DNA of 46,363 bases from Variovorax sp. WDL1 (GTDB lineage: Bacteria > Pseudomonadota > Gammaproteobacteria > Burkholderiales > Burkholderiaceae_C): NCBI RefSeq assembly GCF_001541225.1, contig NZ_LMTS01000077.1, forward strand, positions 101,108 to 147,470, given 5' to 3'. The notes under the pieces were generated by a model. That model did not search any database, was not told the origin of the DNA, and saw nothing but the letters and a program-made list of their open reading frames with translations. A program made the position numbers and the translations under genes. Positions 16,777-24,636 of the stretch are shown here, in pieces. Every line of letters begins with the position of its first letter. Within the stretch, counting starts at the first letter, position 1.

Positions 16777-16837
16777 GGGGTACCCAGCCAATCTTGGTTT
16801 TGCGTGCCGCATTCTCCATCGGGACCGGGGTGCTTGG

Positions 16838-16851
16838 TTGATCCAGATCAA
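16838..16851. promoter_or_regulatory. Perfect FNR box between narX and usp, bidirectional
   Basis: TTGATCCAGATCAA is a perfect match and is extended to a 16-base palindrome (16837-16852). A -10-like hexamer sits 31 bases from its centre on both sides: TACGCT (16873-16878) toward usp, and GAGAAT (16816-16811 on the minus strand) toward narX. Both predicted starts are about 27 bases before the respective ATG. One FNR dimer could thus activate both transcripts from the -41.5 position. Confidence 0.82.
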
Positions 16852-16912
16852 CGAGCCGGGGCCGCGCGTGGCTACGCTGTGGATACTCATTCAACGTCCC
16901 AGGAGACTGATC

Positions 16913-17356
16913 ATGTTCAAGCGAATACTCGTTGCCACCGATGGCTCGCCGCTGGCGGAAAGGGCCGTCTCGAAGGCCATCGACCTCGCGACGGAACACA
17001 AGGCCGAGCTGACGGCCTTCACCGTGGTGCGTCGGCAGGTCAAGAACCACATGGATGGTGCCCTCGGGTTCGAAGCCGCGGAGATCGACCGCATCGAGGG
17101 CCAGCGCGCCGAGCAGGCCAGGACCATGCTCGACGAGGTCGAGAAGCGCGCCCAGGCCTGTGGCGTGCAGGCCAGTTCGGAGATCGTCAGATCGAACCGC
17201 GTGGCCGAATCCATCGTGGCTGCAGCCGGCAAGTACGGCAGCGATCTCATCGTGATGGCCACGCACGGACGCACCGGTCTGACGAGCGCCTTCCTGGGCA
17301 GCCAGACGGCGCAGGTCCTCGCACACTCCGAGGTGCCGGTGCTCGTGCTGCGCTGA
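16913..17356 (+). CDS. Universal stress protein, single domain
   Basis: UspA-fold protein of 147 residues. The ATP-binding signature is present near the C-terminus as MATHGRTGLTSAFLGSQT (G-2x-G-9x-G-S type). Start ATG 16913 follows AGGAGA at a good distance; the open frame extends upstream through the FNR box, which excludes the longer version. It is divergent from narX and shares the FNR box. In pseudomonads FNR/Anr-controlled Usp proteins support survival under anaerobic energy stress, and that role is likely here. It may be co-transcribed with the ribonucleotide reductase gene 64 bases downstream. Confidence 0.9.
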   Translation: MFKRILVATDGSPLAERAVSKAIDLATEHKAELTAFTVVRRQVKNHMDGALGFEAAEIDRIEGQRAEQARTMLDEVEKRAQACGVQASSEIVRSNRVAESIVAAAGKYGSDLIVMATHGRTGLTSAFLGSQTAQVLAHSEVPVLVLR

Positions 17357-17420
17357 TCGTCCGGCGCGGTCTCCCCCAGCGCAAGCGCGCTCGCTTCTCC
17401 CGGATCGTCCTGGCCATCAC

Positions 17421-19826
17421 ATGAAGCGCGATGATGCCGTCTTGACCTCCCCGCTTCCCGTGCAGCCCATCACCCGCGACGTGCTGCTGGAGAAGTACCT
17501 CAAATCCGGCGAGAAGAACGCCGAGGATCTCTTTGCGCGTGTCGCGGGGGCGCTGGCGTCGGTGGAGGCCGAGGGCGAACGCGGGCAATGGCAGGCACGA
17601 TTCCTCTCCAACCTGCAGGCCGGGGCCATCGGAGCCGGGCGCATCATGAGCGCCGCCGGCACCGGGATCGACGCCACGCTGATCAATTGCTTCGTGCAGC
17701 CGGTAGGCGATTGCATCCAGGGCAGGGATGACGCGGGCTATGCCGGCATCTACGAGGCGCTGCGCGAGGCGGCGGAAACCATGCGCCGCGGCGGCGGAGT
17801 CGGCTATGACTTCTCGCGCATCCGGCCGCGCGGCGCGCAGGTGCATGCCACCGCCTCGCTGGCCTCCGGTCCGTGCAGCTACATCGACGTGTTCGACCGG
17901 TCCTGCTCGACCGTCGAGAGCGCCGGTGCGCGCCGCGGCGCGCAGATGGGCGTGCTGCGCATCGACCACCCCGACGTGCTGGAATTCATCACCGCCAAGC
18001 GCACGCCGGGGCGCTGGAACAACTTCAACGTGTCCATCGCGGTGGGCGACGACTTCATGCGCGCGCTGGCCGCAGACGAGGAATGGGCGCTGGCGCACCG
18101 CGCCAGGCCGGGAGCCGAGCTGATCGCGCGAGGTGCGACGCAGGCCCCGGACGGCAACTGGATCTATCGGCGCCTGCCGGCGCGGGAGCTCTGGGACACC
18201 GTCATGCGTTCGGCCTATGACTTCGCCGAACCGGGCATCCTGTTCACGGATGCCATCAACACCGACAACAACCTGCGCTACTGCGAGCACATCGAGGCGA
18301 CCAACCCGTGCGGCGAGCAGCCGCTGCCGCCCTACGGTTGCTGCGACCTGGGTCCGATCATCCTGCCGCGCTTCGTGCGCCACCCGTTCGGGGTTGGTGG
18401 CGAGGCGCAGTTCGACTTCCAACATTTCAGCGACTGCGTCGCAGTGCAGGTCCGGGCCCTCGACAACGTGCTGGACCTCACGTTCTGGCCGCTGCCGCAG
18501 CAGCGCGCGGAGGCGATGGCCAAACGCCGCATCGGCGTGGGCTTCACGGGCCTGGGCGACACGCTGGCCATGCTGTGCCTGCGCTATGACCAGCCCGACG
18601 GCCGGGCCATGGCCGTGCGCATCGCGCGCAGCCTGCGCGACGCGGCCTACACGGCGTCGGTGGCGCTGGCTCGCGAGAAAGGCCCCTTTCCTCTTTTCGA
18701 GGCGCAGCACTATCTGGCGCGAGGCACTTTCGCCAGCCGCCTGGACCCGGCATTGCAGGAGCAGATCCGCCTGCATGGCATCCGCAACAGCCACCTGGTC
18801 TCCATTGCGCCGACCGGCACCGTGAGCCTGGCGTTTGCCGACAACGCCTCGAACGGCATCGAGCCGGCGTTCTCCTGGACCTACCTGCGCAAGAAGCGGG
18901 AAGCCGACGGCAGCATCTCGGAGTACGAGGTGGAAGACCATGCCTGGCGGCTGTACCGCGCCCTGGGGGGCGACACCGAAACATTGCCTTCCTACTTCGT
19001 CTCGGCCCTGTCGATGCCGGCGGCCGGCCATCTGGCGATGATGGAAGCGGTCCAGCCCTTCGTCGATACCGCCATCTCCAAGACGGTGAACGTGCCGGCC
19101 GACCATCCGTACGAGGAGTTCAAGGAACTCTACCTGCACGCCTGGACTGCCAGGCTGAAGGGGCTCGCCACCTACCGGCCCAACAGCATCCTCGGGTCGG
19201 TGCTGGAGACCGCGCCGGCAGCGAAGCAGGATCAGACCTCGCGCTGCGACCAGGCCGCTGCCGACCCGATGCGCACGATGATCGCCAGCCGCCCGACGGG
19301 TGCGTTGAACGCCAGCGCCGAGAAGATCGAATACTGGACGCAGCAGGGGCGGCAGACGCTCTACCTGGTGGTGTCGTTCCTGCCCCTGGCGGACGGGCGG
19401 GAGCGGGCCATCGAGTTCTTCATGCCCGTGGGGCAGAGCGGCGAATCGCAGCAATGGATCACCGCGAGCATGCGGCTGCTGTCGCTGGCCGCGCGCGGCG
19501 GCTTTCTCGAACGGGCGCTCGCAGACATGCGCAAGGTGGCATGGGACCGCGGCCCCGTGCGCCTGGGCACCCACGCGAAGGCCGACGGCACCCACGTGCC
19601 CATGTGGCACGACTCCGAGGTCGGCGCCATCGCGTACGCGATCCAGCAGCTGATCGCAAAGCGCAGCGCATCGGTGCCGGCCACAGCGCAAGCCCCGGCA
19701 TCGGCGGCTTCCGCAGCGCCCCCCTTGATGGGCGCCAAGTGCCCGGAATGCGGCGCCCACGCGATGATCCGCAAGGACGGATGCGACTATTGCACGCAGT
19801 GCGGACACCTGGGAAGCTGCGGATGA
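17421..19826 (+). CDS. nrdJ: Adenosylcobalamin-dependent (class II) ribonucleotide reductase
   Basis: Reduces ribonucleotides to deoxyribonucleotides using a cobalamin-derived thiyl radical, so it works with or without O2. The 801-residue single chain shows the RNR barrel with INCFVQPVGDC, the radical Cys in TNPCGEQPLPPYGCC, and the IAPTGTVSLAF loop. A TSCPD domain follows (about residues 610-745), and the C-terminus is a CPECG...CDYCTQCG cysteine-pair tail that would re-reduce the active site. Ribosome site before ATG 17421 is weak, and translation may depend on the upstream usp. Its place among FNR-controlled genes fits a role as the RNR used during nitrate respiration. Class assignment is firm. 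Confidence 0.92.
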   Translation: MKRDDAVLTSPLPVQPITRDVLLEKYLKSGEKNAEDLFARVAGALASVEAEGERGQWQARFLSNLQAGAIGAGRIMSAAGTGIDATLINCFVQPVGDCIQGRDDAGYAGIYEALREAAETMRRGGGVGYDFSRIRPRGAQVHATASLASGPCSYIDVFDRSCSTVESAGARRGAQMGVLRIDHPDVLEFITAKRTPGRWNNFNVSIAVGDDFMRALAADEEWALAHRARPGAELIARGATQAPDGNWIYRRLPARELWDTVMRSAYDFAEPGILFTDAINTDNNLRYCEHIEATNPCGEQPLPPYGCCDLGPIILPRFVRHPFGVGGEAQFDFQHFSDCVAVQVRALDNVLDLTFWPLPQQRAEAMAKRRIGVGFTGLGDTLAMLCLRYDQPDGRAMAVRIARSLRDAAYTASVALAREKGPFPLFEAQHYLARGTFASRLDPALQEQIRLHGIRNSHLVSIAPTGTVSLAFADNASNGIEPAFSWTYLRKKREADGSISEYEVEDHAWRLYRALGGDTETLPSYFVSALSMPAAGHLAMMEAVQPFVDTAISKTVNVPADHPYEEFKELYLHAWTARLKGLATYRPNSILGSVLETAPAAKQDQTSRCDQAAADPMRTMIASRPTGALNASAEKIEYWTQQGRQTLYLVVSFLPLADGRERAIEFFMPVGQSGESQQWITASMRLLSLAARGGFLERALADMRKVAWDRGPVRLGTHAKADGTHVPMWHDSEVGAIAYAIQQLIAKRSASVPATAQAPASAASAAPPLMGAKCPECGAHAMIRKDGCDYCTQCGHLGSCG

Positions 19827-19846
19827 ACACTTCTGGAGAATTCGAA

Positions 19847-20485
19847 ATGCCTGCTTCCATCGAACCCGGCGCGTCGACCGCCGTTCCGCCCGATCCGCCG
19901 GTCACCGAACGGCAACTGGCCGAACTCCTGCACACGCGGCGCACCGTGCTGCCGAGGCGGCTGGGTGCGCCCGGGCCCGAGCAGTCCGAGCTCGAGCACA
20001 TTCTCGGCGCCGCTGCCGCTGCCCCCGACCACGGAGGACTCGTGCCATGGCGCTTCGTCATCGTGCCGCCGCGCCACAGAGGGCGTCTGGGCGAGGTCTT
20101 CGCGCAGTCCCTGAATGAACGCGACGCCGCAGCCACGCCCGGCGAGCGCGGCATGGCGCGCGAAGAGGCTTTCCAGGCTCCGGTCCTGATGCTGGCGATC
20201 GTGCGGCTGGGCCCCGACAACGGGGAGATCCCGGCAACCGAGAGGATCCTGTCGGCCGGATGCGCCATCCAGAACATGCTTCTGACCGCGACGGTCCTGG
20301 GCTACGGCTCGGCCCTGACCACCGGCCGGTCGCTTCCGTCTGCCGGACTGCGCACGTTGTTCGGCCTGGACGAACACGAGGAGCCGCTGTGCTTCGTCAG
20401 CGTGGGCACGGTGCTCGCACACAAGGCCGGTCCGGCGCGGCCCACACTCGAGCGCTATGTCTCCGAGCTGGGACAGACGCCGTGA
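19847..20485 (+). CDS. Nitroreductase family protein
   Basis: FMN-dependent oxidoreductase of the nitroreductase fold, 212 residues from ATG 19847, which has GGAG eight bases upstream. An alternative ATG at 19823 overlaps the nrdJ stop and would add eight residues. Family segments are RRTVLPRRL near the N-terminus, AAAAAPDHGGLVPWRFVIV (flavin-binding and dimer region, YdjA-like) and GCAIQNMLLTATVLGYGSA. It would reduce nitro groups, quinones or flavins with NAD(P)H; the true substrate is unknown. It is probably the last gene of a usp-nrdJ-nitroreductase transcript and is followed by a terminator-like hairpin. Confidence 0.85.
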   Translation: MPASIEPGASTAVPPDPPVTERQLAELLHTRRTVLPRRLGAPGPEQSELEHILGAAAAAPDHGGLVPWRFVIVPPRHRGRLGEVFAQSLNERDAAATPGERGMAREEAFQAPVLMLAIVRLGPDNGEIPATERILSAGCAIQNMLLTATVLGYGSALTTGRSLPSAGLRTLFGLDEHEEPLCFVSVGTVLAHKAGPARPTLERYVSELGQTP

Positions 20486-20573
20486 AGCCTTCCTGACCCC
20501 TCGGGCGCGCTGAGATCCAGGCGATCCTGGCGGCCCTTGCAGCGGTAACCGCAGAAATCCTCAAGAGGCCTTG

Positions 20574-20592
20574 GCCCCGGCAGGGCCGGGGC
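20574..20592 (+). terminator. GC-rich hairpin after the nitroreductase gene
   Basis: GCCCCGGC, a 3-base loop AGG, then GCCGGGGC form a perfect 8-bp stem 89 bases after the nitroreductase stop. It separates that transcript from the nsrR promoter. No T-run follows, as is common at this GC content. Confidence 0.55.
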
Positions 20593-20638
20593 TCCGCTCG
20601 CGCGCGCCTGCAGGCGACGCCCGATCTGCATACGGAAC

Positions 20639-20652
20639 TTGATGCAGATCAA
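20639..20652 (+). promoter_or_regulatory. Perfect FNR box of the nsrR promoter
   Basis: TTGATGCAGATCAA matches the consensus fully. Its centre lies 32 bases before a TAGCAT -10 hexamer (20675-20680), predicting transcription start near 20687 and a leader of about 54 bases to nsrR. Confidence 0.8.
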
Positions 20653-20680
20653 CATCTCGCGATGCGGGCTTGCCTAGCAT

Positions 20681-20701
20681 AGGTGCATTCGAAATACACC
20701 T
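20681..20701 (+). promoter_or_regulatory. NsrR-type operator over the nsrR transcription start
   Basis: A 21-base near-palindrome with arms AGGTGCATT and AAATACACCT matches the known NsrR site layout (two 11-base half sites of AAGATGCATTT type). Eight of ten arm positions pair. It directly follows the -10 hexamer and covers the predicted start site, the right place for repression. This suggests that NsrR represses its own operon until NO damages its cluster. Confidence 0.75.
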
Positions 20702-20740
20702 TCTGCCTCCTTCGCCTCCACAAGGAAATCTCTCGAGGCC

Positions 20741-21211
20741 ATGAAGCTCACCGCCTTCACCGACTACAGCCTGCGCGTGCTGATCTACCTCGCGACGCAG
20801 CCGGATCGACGCGCGACCATCGCGGAGATCGCGTCCTCCTTCGGGGTGTCGGAACATCATCTGACCAAGGTGGTCCATTTCCTGGGCAAGCAGGGATGGC
20901 TAGCCAACGTTCGCGGCAAGGGTGGCGGCCTGTCGCTCGCCAAGGTGCCCGACGCGATCGACATCGGCGATGTCGTACGCCACACGGAAGCCGGCACGAT
21001 CGTGGAGTGCTTCGGCGAAGGCGGTGGCGAATGCCGGATCGCCGGCGTGTGCTGCCTGCGCGGCGTGCTGGACGAGGCCGTGGCCGCCTTCCATGCGGTC
21101 CTGCATCGCTACACGCTGGCGGATCTCGTTCGCAACAGGGAGGCGCTGTCGGCCGTCCTCTTCGTCGATGGAGCGCCGGCAAGACACCATCCTGCCAGGG
21201 AGCGCAAATGA
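20741..21211 (+). CDS. nsrR: NO-sensing Rrf2-family repressor NsrR
   Basis: Rrf2-type winged-helix regulator of 156 residues. It opens with MKLTAFTDYSLRVLIYLA, typical of NsrR, has the recognition region SEHHLTKVVHFLGKQGWL, and carries three cluster-ligand cysteines in ECFGEGGGEC and AGVCC (about residues 89-108). NsrR holds an iron-sulfur cluster that reacts with NO, releasing repression of NO-defence genes. IscR-like function is less likely given the cysteine spacing and the neighbours. Start ATG 20741 has GAGG just upstream. It overlaps the next gene by ATGA and heads a four-gene operon. Confidence 0.9.
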   Translation: MKLTAFTDYSLRVLIYLATQPDRRATIAEIASSFGVSEHHLTKVVHFLGKQGWLANVRGKGGGLSLAKVPDAIDIGDVVRHTEAGTIVECFGEGGGECRIAGVCCLRGVLDEAVAAFHAVLHRYTLADLVRNREALSAVLFVDGAPARHHPARERK

Positions 21212-21531
21212 CCTTCCCCTACCAGGGCCCGGAGGACCTCAGGCAGCCGGTGACGGCGGCGCTGTCGCGCGTGGCCGACCCGGAAGTCTCGATGAACATC
21301 GTCGATGTGGGTCTCGTCTACGGCGTCGACGTGGAGGCGGACAGGGTGCATGTACTGATCACCATGACGTCGGCCGCCTGCCCGGTGGTCGATCTCATCA
21401 TCGAGGACGTGGAACTCGAACTGGACAAGGTGGTTCCGGCGCACCTCAAGATCTGCGTGGAGCTGGTGTGGCAACCGCCCTGGACTCCCGATCGAATGAG
21501 CGCAGACGCCAAGCGGTTCATGGGATGGTGA
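21208..21531 (+). CDS. MIP18 (DUF59) family metal-sulfur cluster assembly factor
   Basis: A 107-residue soluble protein of the MIP18/DUF59 family (PaaD, SufT relatives). Visible are the DPEVSMNIVDVGLVYGV segment and the conserved Cys in TSAACPVVD. Family members help deliver or repair iron-sulfur clusters. Translationally coupled to nsrR through an ATGA overlap, which suggests repair of NO-damaged clusters, possibly including that of NsrR; this is inference. The end overlaps the next gene by a few bases. Confidence 0.85.
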   Translation: MTFPYQGPEDLRQPVTAALSRVADPEVSMNIVDVGLVYGVDVEADRVHVLITMTSAACPVVDLIIEDVELELDKVVPAHLKICVELVWQPPWTPDRMSADAKRFMGW

Positions 21532-22682
21532 ACGCAGGACGCCCCGCCGTCGGCGGTCGCCACCGGGCACCGGCCTCTCGAACGCGGTTCGTCGCACGCA
21601 TCGTGCTCGGCGGCCTCGCGGCCGTGTCCCTGGCGGGGGGAATCGCGGGCGGGCTCTGGCGGCTCGGCGTCGCGCTTCCGGACCCGCTCACCTTCGACCG
21701 CGCGGGGCAGGTGCTGCTGGTGCATGCGGCCCTCATGATCTGCGGCTTCATGGGCACGGTCATCGGCATCGAGCGCGCGGTGGCCGTGAAGCACCCGGCC
21801 GCCTTCATCGCCCCGCTCGCGTCAGGGTCGGGCGCGCTGTGCCTGGCGCTCGGACAGCAGGCCCTCGGTGCATGGCTCGGCGTGGCTGCAGCGCTGGTCT
21901 TCCTCGCGGTCAACGCGGCGATCGTGCGGCGCCAATCCGTTGCCCACACCCTCTTGCTGCTGGCTGGCGCGGCCGCCTGGGTGGCAGGCAGCCTCCTCTT
22001 TGCGCTGGGCCGGGACGGCAATGCGGTCTTCCCGTGGTGGTTCGCGTTCCTCGTCATGACGATCGCCGCCGAGCGCCTGGAAATGACTCGTCTCATGGTA
22101 CGACGCCCCGCAGCCCACCTCATGCTCCATGCCGTGCTGGCGCTGCTGCTGACAGGCGCGGCATGGTCGGGCTGGGCGCCGCGCGCCGGGGGGGTTGCCT
22201 ACGGCACGGCGCTCGTGCTGTTGGCCGCGTGGCTCGCGCGCTTCGATGTCGCGCGCCGCACCGTGTTCACGCACGGGCTCAGCCGCTACATGGCGATCTG
22301 CCTGCTGGGCGGCTACGCCTGGCTCGCGGTCGCCGGCGTGGCGTGGGCCGCAATGGCGCTCGGAGCGCCCACCCGCGATGCGGCGCTGCACGCGCTGGGA
22401 CTCGGCTTCGTCTTCAGCATGATGATGGGTCACGCGCCCGTGGTGCTGCCATCGATCGCCAGGATCAAGCTGCGGTTCGGCGCCTTCTTCTACCTGCCGC
22501 TGGCCGCGCTCCATCTGTCGCTCCTCATGCGGCTCGCGCTGGGAAGCTTCGGCGAACCGCTGCGTGCGGCCGGCGCATCGCTCAACGCGGCGACGATCGG
22601 CTTCTTCGCCGCCACCGTGGCCGGTGCGGCCGTGGCGTGGCGTCTCCAACACGGCGCCGCCGGCGCCGGAAAGTCCAGGTAA
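21525..22682 (+). CDS. Polytopic membrane protein of the nsrR-nnrS operon
   Basis: A 385-residue, very hydrophobic protein with about 11-12 membrane segments and no characterised domain that I can name. The segments VLLVHAALMICGFMGTVIGIERA and MMMGHAPVVLPSIARIK place His residues next to small residues in a way that recalls the heme/copper-binding segments of NnrS, so it may be a divergent NnrS relative. Start: ATG 21525 or GTG 21528, the latter giving a typical GTGA overlap with the MIP18 gene. It is followed by nnrS with a TAATG overlap. Function unknown; a link to NO handling is inferred from operon position. Confidence 0.7.
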   Translation: MVNAGRPAVGGRHRAPASRTRFVARIVLGGLAAVSLAGGIAGGLWRLGVALPDPLTFDRAGQVLLVHAALMICGFMGTVIGIERAVAVKHPAAFIAPLASGSGALCLALGQQALGAWLGVAAALVFLAVNAAIVRRQSVAHTLLLLAGAAAWVAGSLLFALGRDGNAVFPWWFAFLVMTIAAERLEMTRLMVRRPAAHLMLHAVLALLLTGAAWSGWAPRAGGVAYGTALVLLAAWLARFDVARRTVFTHGLSRYMAICLLGGYAWLAVAGVAWAAMALGAPTRDAALHALGLGFVFSMMMGHAPVVLPSIARIKLRFGAFFYLPLAALHLSLLMRLALGSFGEPLRAAGASLNAATIGFFAATVAGAAVAWRLQHGAAGAGKSR

Positions 22683-23878
22683 TGACTCCCTTCATCACCG
22701 TCAAGCAGGCGCAACCACCCGCCGCCCAGCCGCCCGGCTTTGCCTTGTGGCAACTCGGCTTCCGCCCGTTCTACCTGCTGGCCAGCGCTTTCGCAGCCCT
22801 GTCCATCGGGCTGTGGGCGGCGCAGTTCGCCGGCTGGCTGCCGCTGGCCTATCTCCAGGGTCCCCTGTGGCACGCGCACGAGATGCTGTTCGGCTTCCTG
22901 CTCGCCGTGATCGTCGGCTTTCTCTTCACCGCGGGGCGCAACTGGTCGGGCCGTCCGACGCCCACGGGCCTGCCACTGGCGGCCCTTGCGGCACTCTGGG
23001 TGGCAGGGCGGATCCTCGTGTTGACGCCCTTCGGCTGGACGGCCGCCGTTGTCAACGCGGCGTTTCCGCTCGCAAGCGCGGTCGCCCTGGGCATTGCGCT
23101 GGTGGGTGCGCGCAATCGGCGCAACTACTTCTTCATCGGGTTGCTGCTGCTGATGTCGGGAGCGGCCCTGGCGTTCCACCTCTCGGCGCTCGGCGTGATC
23201 GCGGCGCCGGCCTGGCTCGGCATCCAGCTGGCCCTGGACATCCTGCTGTTCATCATGGCGGTGATGGGCGGCCGGGTCATTCCGATGTTCACCAACAACG
23301 GCGTTCCAGGCGCCAACGCGACGCGACGGCCCATGGCCGAGCGGGCGGCGCTCGGCGCCGTGCTCACCCTGCTGCTGGCCGACGTGTCGGGCCTGCCGCC
23401 GGTCGCCGTGGCCGCCGCCGCCGTCGCCGCAGCGCTCGCGCACCTGGTGCGGTGGCTGCTGTGGCGGCCGTGGAAGACGCTGCACAACCCGATCGTTCTC
23501 GTGCTGCACCTGGCCTACGCATGGATTCCCGTTCACCTCGCGTTGCGGGTGCTTGCCGCGTACGGCTGGGTGTCCCCCTCCCTGGCCACCCACGCGCTGA
23601 CGGTGGGGGCAGCCGGGGGACTCATCATCGGGATGATGGTGCGCACTGCGCGAGGCCACACGGGCCGGACCCTGCATGCAGACCGCGCCGACACCGCCTG
23701 CTTCCTCCTGGTCCTGCTCGCGGCGCTGGCGCGGATTCTCGTGCCGCTCGTCGCACCGTCGCAAACGCTTGGCGCGGTGCTGGCTTCGGCCGTCTTCTGG
23801 ACCGCGGGTTTCGCCCTGTATGCGGTGCGCTACTGGCCGGTGCTGACGCGGCCCCGCCTGGACGGCGCTCCCGGCTGA
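22682..23878 (+). CDS. nnrS: NnrS family heme/copper membrane protein
   Basis: A 398-residue integral membrane protein with about 12 segments, matching NnrS: LGFRPFYLLASAFAALS near the N-terminus, LWHAHEMLFGFLLAVIVGFL with the metal-ligand histidines, AVMGGRVIPMFTNNG, and MMVRTARGHTGR. NnrS binds heme and copper in the inner membrane and protects cells from NO, in part by limiting accumulation of dinitrosyl iron complexes. Last gene of the FNR- and NsrR-controlled nsrR operon, with a one-base overlap with the gene before it. No clear terminator is seen in the 89 bases before the convergent hemerythrin gene. Confidence 0.93.
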   Translation: MTPFITVKQAQPPAAQPPGFALWQLGFRPFYLLASAFAALSIGLWAAQFAGWLPLAYLQGPLWHAHEMLFGFLLAVIVGFLFTAGRNWSGRPTPTGLPLAALAALWVAGRILVLTPFGWTAAVVNAAFPLASAVALGIALVGARNRRNYFFIGLLLLMSGAALAFHLSALGVIAAPAWLGIQLALDILLFIMAVMGGRVIPMFTNNGVPGANATRRPMAERAALGAVLTLLLADVSGLPPVAVAAAAVAAALAHLVRWLLWRPWKTLHNPIVLVLHLAYAWIPVHLALRVLAAYGWVSPSLATHALTVGAAGGLIIGMMVRTARGHTGRTLHADRADTACFLLVLLAALARILVPLVAPSQTLGAVLASAVFWTAGFALYAVRYWPVLTRPRLDGAPG

Positions 23879-23967
23879 TCCTGCCGGCGCCTGGCGCATT
23901 CAGGCCATCGGGCACCGGCGACATGCAGGCGCGAACGCACCTGCTCCTGCCGCACCTCGGCCCGAAC

Positions 23968-24444
23968 TCAAAGGGAGGAGACGTGTTCCACCGCACCGCG
24001 CAGTGCCGACCACACGGGAGGTGGAGCCTTCGCCCGCTGGCCAGCGTTCGCCGGCTCGAAACGCGCACCGCGCAAATGGAGCGCGAGCGCTGCATCCATG
24101 GTCTGGACATGCTTTGCATACCAGTCCCTCAGTTGACGCGCCATCTCACGCACCTGCAGCAGCCTTCCTTCCCCGGCCTGCAACGCACCTTCTCGCATCA
24201 CGCCCAGCACCACGCGGTGCTGGATGGCGTGATCGCTTCGAGAGGCGTGGCCCGTTGCCCGCATCCAGACGTCCTCGCGCGCGAAATTCTCCGCGGCGCA
24301 CTCGACCAGCTCGTTCCAGGCCGAGGGCAGCCGGGCGTTGTCGGCCTCGTCGACCTGCGTCAGGAGGCGGATGAACTCTTCACGGGCGCGGTCCATGAAA
24401 GGCAGGTCGAGCGAGAGCGCGCCGGAGCGATCCAGGTCAGCCAT
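23968..24444 (-). CDS. Bacteriohemerythrin-like protein lacking the second iron site
   Basis: A 158-residue single-domain hemerythrin-like protein. ATG 24444 follows AGGAGA; the longer frame has no ribosome site. Helix 3 keeps HxxxH in DHAIQHRVV and helix 4 keeps HxxxxD in KHVQTMD. The helix-2 motif, normally HxxxE, reads NFARE, and the helix-1 His is Arg in MDRAREEF. In hemerythrin these two His bind only Fe2, while Fe1 takes the remaining ligands. The protein thus looks built for one iron, not two. It lies next to nnrS and opposite the acetate locus and may be under a weak FNR box (24498-24511). Confidence 0.82.
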   Translation of the reverse strand: MADLDRSGALSLDLPFMDRAREEFIRLLTQVDEADNARLPSAWNELVECAAENFAREDVWMRATGHASRSDHAIQHRVVLGVMREGALQAGEGRLLQVREMARQLRDWYAKHVQTMDAALALHLRGARFEPANAGQRAKAPPPVWSALRGAVEHVSSL

Positions 24445-24497
24445 TTGATCTCCTGTGATGTGGAGACACAAGGCTATCGGCATGGATGAAGAGCGCC

Positions 24498-24511
24498 TTG
24501 ACATGGCTCAA
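24498..24511 (-). promoter_or_regulatory. Imperfect FNR box before the hemerythrin gene
   Basis: On the minus strand TTGAGCCATGTCAA matches the FNR consensus at 8 of 10 positions. A TAGCCT hexamer lies 31 bases from its centre, giving a start about 19 bases before ATG 24444. Spacing agrees with the stronger sites in the window. Confidence 0.4.
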
Positions 24512-24558
24512 CGATCGGTCACTCGCGACGGGCGATCCGGAAACACGAAACTCACAGA

Positions 24559-24591
24559 CCTTGCGCTAGCGCAAGGGCGCGTACAGCGCCC
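24559..24591 (+). promoter_or_regulatory. Two adjacent palindromes upstream of the DUF485-actP genes
   Basis: CCTTGCGCTAGCGCAAGG (24559-24576) is an 18-base perfect palindrome. It is directly followed by GGGCGC-GTACA-GCGCCC (24575-24591), a 6-bp stem. They lie 46 bases before ATG 24637. The first could be an operator or, in the RNA, a leader hairpin; nothing in the sequence decides which. Confidence 0.5.
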
Positions 24592-24636
24592 GAGCTTCCA
24601 ATGGCGTCGCCAACCCCCTCATCTGAAGGAGATTCC

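Noticed and set aside
17247..19808. An 853-codon open frame on the minus strand opposite nrdJ
   Set aside because: Composition is typical of a shadow frame and the plus strand codes a complete class II ribonucleotide reductase with all motifs.
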